This document shows, in pieces, positions 6,304 to 8,944 of a stretch of 8,944 bases of DNA. Made by a program: the position numbers and the translations under genes. The notes under the pieces are model-generated. The model did no database searches, was not told the origin of the DNA, and saw nothing but the letters and a program-made list of their open reading frames with translations. The DNA comes from Oscillospiraceae bacterium (GTDB taxonomy: Bacteria > Bacillota > Clostridia > Oscillospirales > Oscillospiraceae), in the NCBI GenBank assembly GCA_020025345.1, contig JAHHSH010000064.1, positions 1 to 8,944 of the forward strand, read 5' to 3'. Numbering within the stretch: the stretch's first letter is position 1; every line of letters starts with the position of its first letter.

Positions 6304-6415
6304 ACAATCTAAGAATGGTAGCTGTAAGGAAGTGCCTCGCGCACGGGCTGCAACTATCACTCCGGCATTGCGCTCGAGTGTTTCAGACCCCCACAAGGGT
6401 TTGAAACACTTTTTG
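6304..6415 (+). ncRNA. Candidate cis-regulatory leader RNA (riboswitch or attenuator) upstream of ssnA
   Basis: The leader between the promoter and ssnA holds ordered structure and no supported gene. Helix P1: TGGTAG (6316-6321) with CTATCA (6354-6359), one G-U pair. Inside it, P2: GTGC (6332-6335) with GCAC (6341-6344) and loop CTCGC, leaving a large purine-rich internal loop (6322-6331 opposite 6345-6353). A second hairpin, CACTC (6358-6362) with GAGTG (6376-6380), follows, and then an intrinsic terminator (6377-6414). GGGCTGCAAC (6345-6354) can instead pair with GTTTCAGACCC (6380-6390), nine pairs with one mismatch and one bulge, which would destroy the terminator. These mutually exclusive folds fit control by transcription termination. 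I do not recognise the aptamer-like part as purine, PRPP, guanidine, THF, Moco, T-box or PyrR elements. The ligand or protein sensed is unknown; helices were found by eye, not by energy calculation. Confidence 0.6.
6377..6414 (+). terminator. Intrinsic terminator inside the ssnA leader (attenuator)
   Basis: AGTGTTTCAGACCC (6377-6390) pairs with GGGTTTGAAACACT (6397-6410), 14 pairs including one G-U, with loop CCACAA; the stem runs straight into a T run (6410-6414). It is downstream of the ssnA promoter and 25 bases before the ssnA start codon, so it can only act by stopping transcription before ssnA-ygfK. The T run is short, consistent with a regulated rather than absolute stop. Confidence 0.8.
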
Positions 6416-6423
6416 CTATCTGG

Positions 6424-6432
6424 AAAAGGAGG
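6424..6432 (+). promoter_or_regulatory. Strong ribosome-binding site of ssnA
   Basis: AAAAGGAGG, near-perfect, seven bases before ATG 6440. It settles the start: the open frame continues upstream to about 6245, but that part spans the leader terminator and the promoter. Confidence 0.9.
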
Positions 6433-6439
6433 TTTTTCT

Positions 6440-7783
6440 ATGTACCTTATTACGAACGGAAAGCTGATTACACGTGACGACAGCGCGCAGGGTTATTTTG
6501 AGCATGGCGCTGTAGCCTTTGAGGGCCGCCTGATTACCGAAGTGGGCGAGGAAGCCGCACTGCGCGCCAAGTACCCCGATGCCCAGATCATCGATGCCAA
6601 GGGCGGCGTCATCATGCCCGCCTTCATCAATGCACACACCCACATCTACTCCGCGCTGGCCCGCGGCCTGTCTATTGTGGGCAATAATCCCACCAACTTC
6701 TTCGAGGTGCTGGACGGTACATGGTGGGCTATTGACCGACATTTGACACTGGAAGGTACCCGTGCCAGTGCCAACGCTCTCTACATGGACTGCATCAAGC
6801 AGGGTGTCACCACCATTTTCGACCACCACGCCTCCTATGCCGAAATCCCCGGCTCCCTCTTTGAGATTGCCGAGAGTTCCAGGAAGTTCGGCCTGCGCAG
6901 CTGCCTTTGCTACGAGGTCTCCGACCGTGACGGCGAGGAGAAGTGCCTGCAGGCCATTCAGGAGAACGCCGACTTTATTTCCTACTGCGAGAAGGAGAAA
7001 GATCCCATGCTGGCAGCCATGTTCGGCGGCCACGCTCTCTTTACCATCTCCGACCAGACCTTCGAGCGCATGGTTGCTGCTAACAATGGCCGTACCGGCT
7101 TCCATATTCACGTCTCCGAGGGCATGAATGACGTCTATGACAGCCTCCAGAACTACGGACGCCGCCCGATCCAGCGTTTGCAGGATCACGGCATCCTGGG
7201 CGATAAGACCATCCTCGGTCACTGCATCCACGTAAACTCCGCCGAGATGGACATCATCAAGGAGACCGGCTCCATGGTGGTCAACAACCCTGAGTCCAAC
7301 ATGGGCAACGCCATCGGCATCTGCCCGGTACTGCAGCTCTACAAGAAGGGCATCCTGCTGGGTATGGGGACCGACGCCTATACCAACGATATGCTGGAGT
7401 CCATCAAGGTAGCTCTGTGCTCCCAGCGCTCCAATGCGTGCCTGCCCAACGTGGGTTGGTGCGAGGTGACGGATATGCTCTTCCGCAACAATGCCAAGAT
7501 TGGTGCCAAGTACTTCCCCGAGCAGCTGGGCGTGCTGAAGGCTGGTGCCGCCGCCGACATCATTGTGATGGACTACAAGCCCTTCACTCCCTTCTCCGAT
7601 GAGAACATCGACGGTCATATGCTCTTTGGCATGACCGGCCGCCAGTGCCAGACCACCATTGCTGCCGGTAAGATCCTCATGCAGGATCGTCAACTGGTGG
7701 GCATTGATGAAGAGGCAGAGAACGCTCACATTCTGGAGGCCTCCAAGAAGCTGTGGGGCAGCCTGAACAACCGTACTTATTGA
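6440..7783 (+). CDS. ssnA: SsnA-type metal-dependent aminohydrolase
   Basis: Amidohydrolase-superfamily enzyme of the chlorohydrolase/deaminase (ATZ/TRZ-like) group; the whole-length resemblance is to the putative aminohydrolase SsnA. The 447 residues show a small N-terminal beta domain, then the metal-binding NAHTHIY (64-70, His66 and His68), IFDHHASY (126-133), FHIHVSEG (221-228, metal His224 and acid Glu227), LGHCIHV (259-265, His261), and GMGTDAYTND (308-317, metal Asp312), followed by the closing LGVLKAGAAADIIVMDY (363-379) typical of the superfamily. All expected ligands are present, so it should be active. Its substrate is not established to my knowledge; in E. coli ssnA sits beside ygfK, ygfM and xdhD, and the family accompanies selenium-dependent molybdenum hydroxylase and purine/urate catabolic gene sets, so a purine-derived or related substrate is an inference. 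Expression is probably controlled by the leader terminator upstream; ygfK follows after 28 bases. Confidence 0.93.
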   Translation: MYLITNGKLITRDDSAQGYFEHGAVAFEGRLITEVGEEAALRAKYPDAQIIDAKGGVIMPAFINAHTHIYSALARGLSIVGNNPTNFFEVLDGTWWAIDRHLTLEGTRASANALYMDCIKQGVTTIFDHHASYAEIPGSLFEIAESSRKFGLRSCLCYEVSDRDGEEKCLQAIQENADFISYCEKEKDPMLAAMFGGHALFTISDQTFERMVAANNGRTGFHIHVSEGMNDVYDSLQNYGRRPIQRLQDHGILGDKTILGHCIHVNSAEMDIIKETGSMVVNNPESNMGNAIGICPVLQLYKKGILLGMGTDAYTNDMLESIKVALCSQRSNACLPNVGWCEVTDMLFRNNAKIGAKYFPEQLGVLKAGAAADIIVMDYKPFTPFSDENIDGHMLFGMTGRQCQTTIAAGKILMQDRQLVGIDEEAENAHILEASKKLWGSLNNRTY

Positions 7784-7811
7784 TCGCCAACACTGTGAAA
7801 GGAGCTTTCCT

Positions 7812-8944
7812 ATGTCTGAAAAAATGTATCCTATTCCTTTCCGCTCTTTAGTCAACTGGGTCACCACCGAGTACGCCCAGTCCGGAAAGATTTTCGGTAT
7901 CCATAAGTTCTACCACGCCGACGGCAAGAGTCTGCCCATCTTTGGTGAGCGCATCGAAACGCCTTTCGGCCCCGCCGCCGGCCCCAACAGCCAGCTGGCA
8001 CAGAACATCATTGCCGCCTATGCAGCAGGCGCCCGTTTCTTCGAGGTCAAGACCGTGCAGAAGATGGACGGTGCGGAGCTGGCCGCCTGTGTCCCCCGCC
8101 CCTGCATCCTTGCCAACGACGAGGGCTACAACCAGGAGTGGTCCACCGAGCTCACTGTGCCTCAGGCTATGGATGAGTACATCAAGGCATGGTGCCTGTT
8201 GAAGGTTCTCAGCAAGGTCTACGGCTTCGGCGATCCAGACGGCTTCGTTTTCAATATGTCCGTGGGCTATGATCTGGAGGGCATCAAGGGTGAGAAGGTC
8301 GATACCTATATTGAAGGCATGAAGGACGCCCGTAAGACTGCCATTTGGGGTGAATGCCTCTCCGTCTTGAAGGAGTTCTTCCCCGATGAGTCCGACTACA
8401 TCGACACCATCTCTCCCCATGTCTCCCGCAGCGTGACCCTCTCCACCCTCCACGGATGTCCCCCCGACGAGATCGAGCGTATCGCCTCGTATCTGCTGAC
8501 GGAAAAGGGCCTGCACACCTTCGTCAAGTGCAACCCCACCATTCTGGGCTACGAGACGGCACGCCGCACGCTGGACTCCATGGGCTATGACTACATCGTC
8601 TTTGATGAACACCACTTCCAGGAGGATCTCCAGTGGAAGGATGCCGTCCCCATGTTCGAGCGTTTGCAGGCACTGGCCGACAAGCAGGGCTTAGAGTTCG
8701 GCTTAAAACTCTCCAACACCTTCCCGGTGGATACCACCCGCGGCGAGCTGCCCAACGACGAGATGTACATGTCCGGCCGCAGTCTCTATCCCCTGACCAT
8801 TGAAATGTGCCACCGTATTTCCCGCCAGTTCGGCGGCAAGATGCGGATTTCCTTCGCCGGCGGCGCGGATTTCTTCAACTGCGATCAGCTGTTCTCTGCC
8901 GGAATCTGGCCCATCACTATGGCCACTACCATTCTCAAGAGCGG
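7812..8944 (+). CDS. ygfK: YgfK-type putative selenate reductase subunit, N-terminal 377 residues (cut by window edge)
   Basis: N-terminal third or so of a YgfK-family protein (about 1,000 residues in E. coli). What is visible is the FMN-binding TIM-barrel half related to dihydroorotate/dihydropyrimidine dehydrogenase: ETPFGPAAGPNSQLAQNI (49-66), AGARFFEVKTVQ (72-83), FNMSVGYDLEGI (147-158), STLHGCPPDEIERIA (211-225), FVKCNPTILG (237-246), LKLSNTFPV (298-306) and ISFAGGADFFN (346-356). Family knowledge places a GltD-like FAD/NAD(P) part and Fe-S motifs later, beyond this window. The name putative selenate reductase is historical; a redox role in purine/urate or related catabolism is more in keeping with its partners. 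ATG at 7812 has AAAGGAG seven bases upstream; GAAAG and CTTTC (7797-7809) flank this site and could form a small hairpin around it. It follows ssnA by 28 bases with no terminator, so the two are co-transcribed. No frameshift is seen. Confidence 0.93.
   Translation, partial: MSEKMYPIPFRSLVNWVTTEYAQSGKIFGIHKFYHADGKSLPIFGERIETPFGPAAGPNSQLAQNIIAAYAAGARFFEVKTVQKMDGAELAACVPRPCILANDEGYNQEWSTELTVPQAMDEYIKAWCLLKVLSKVYGFGDPDGFVFNMSVGYDLEGIKGEKVDTYIEGMKDARKTAIWGECLSVLKEFFPDESDYIDTISPHVSRSVTLSTLHGCPPDEIERIASYLLTEKGLHTFVKCNPTILGYETARRTLDSMGYDYIVFDEHHFQEDLQWKDAVPMFERLQALADKQGLEFGLKLSNTFPVDTTRGELPNDEMYMSGRSLYPLTIEMCHRISRQFGGKMRISFAGGADFFNCDQLFSAGIWPITMATTILKS

Noticed and set aside
6337..6350. ACGG within GCGC-ACGG-GC as a guanidine-II (mini-ykkC) loop
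   Set aside because: Only two flanking base pairs form and there is no second ACGR hairpin, which that class needs.
6315..6404. 29-codon open frame in the ssnA leader (ATG 6315 to TGA 6402) as an attenuator leader peptide
   Set aside because: No ribosome site precedes it and no run of one regulatory amino acid is present. It ends within the terminator stem, so a translation-linked mechanism is not fully excluded, but an RNA aptamer fits better.
6245..6439. 65-codon N-terminal extension of ssnA from an upstream TTG
   Set aside because: It overlaps the upp terminator, the ssnA promoter and the leader terminator; the ATG at 6440 has a near-perfect AAAAGGAGG at the right distance and begins the family alignment.
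6416..7867. 483-codon minus-strand open frame opposite ssnA
   Set aside because: Antisense to a gene with all amidohydrolase metal ligands; no recognisable motif, no ribosome site, and Gly/Val/His-rich shadow composition.

Overview
The window looks like the chromosome of an anaerobic, gut-type clostridial Firmicute, probably an Oscillospirales/Oscillospiraceae relative. This is inferred from the gene content (low-GC-type Ddl, MurF, TsaE/TsaB, Upp), strong AGGAGG-type ribosome sites, AT-rich sigma-A promoters set in otherwise GC-rich coding DNA, and the ssnA-ygfK pair often found in such anaerobes. No rRNA or species marker is present, so the assignment is tentative.

Left half (1-4227), all on the minus strand: read in transcription order, a FtsW/RodA-type peptidoglycan polymerase gene (4227-3079) with its own promoter ends at a strong intrinsic terminator. 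A second promoter then drives ddl (2877-1816), murF (1819-461) and an ABC-F ATPase gene (464 to the window edge). Both junctions in this operon are 4-base ATGA stop/start overlaps, so translation is probably coupled. Ddl makes D-Ala-D-Ala, MurF adds it to the UDP-MurNAc-tripeptide, and the FtsW/RodA protein polymerises the finished lipid II: three successive needs of cell-wall synthesis in about 4 kb.

Middle (4228-6246): a 138-base divergent promoter region separates ftsW/rodA from the plus-strand tsaE-tsaB pair (GTGA overlap), which belongs to the tRNA t6A37 modification machinery. The uracil salvage gene upp follows 60 bases later and ends at a perfect 15-bp palindromic terminator.

Right end (6247-8944): a new plus-strand unit begins with a good sigma-A promoter, a leader of roughly 135 bases carrying an intrinsic terminator BEFORE the first gene, then ssnA (metal-dependent aminohydrolase) and ygfK (FMN-barrel/oxidoreductase family, cut by the window edge). 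SsnA and YgfK are known members of the accessory gene set associated with selenium-dependent molybdenum hydroxylases and anaerobic purine/urate breakdown. The leader can form an alternative pairing that would break the terminator stem, so it is a plausible riboswitch or attenuator. I do not recognise its aptamer-like part as a known class; this is the most interesting item in the window.
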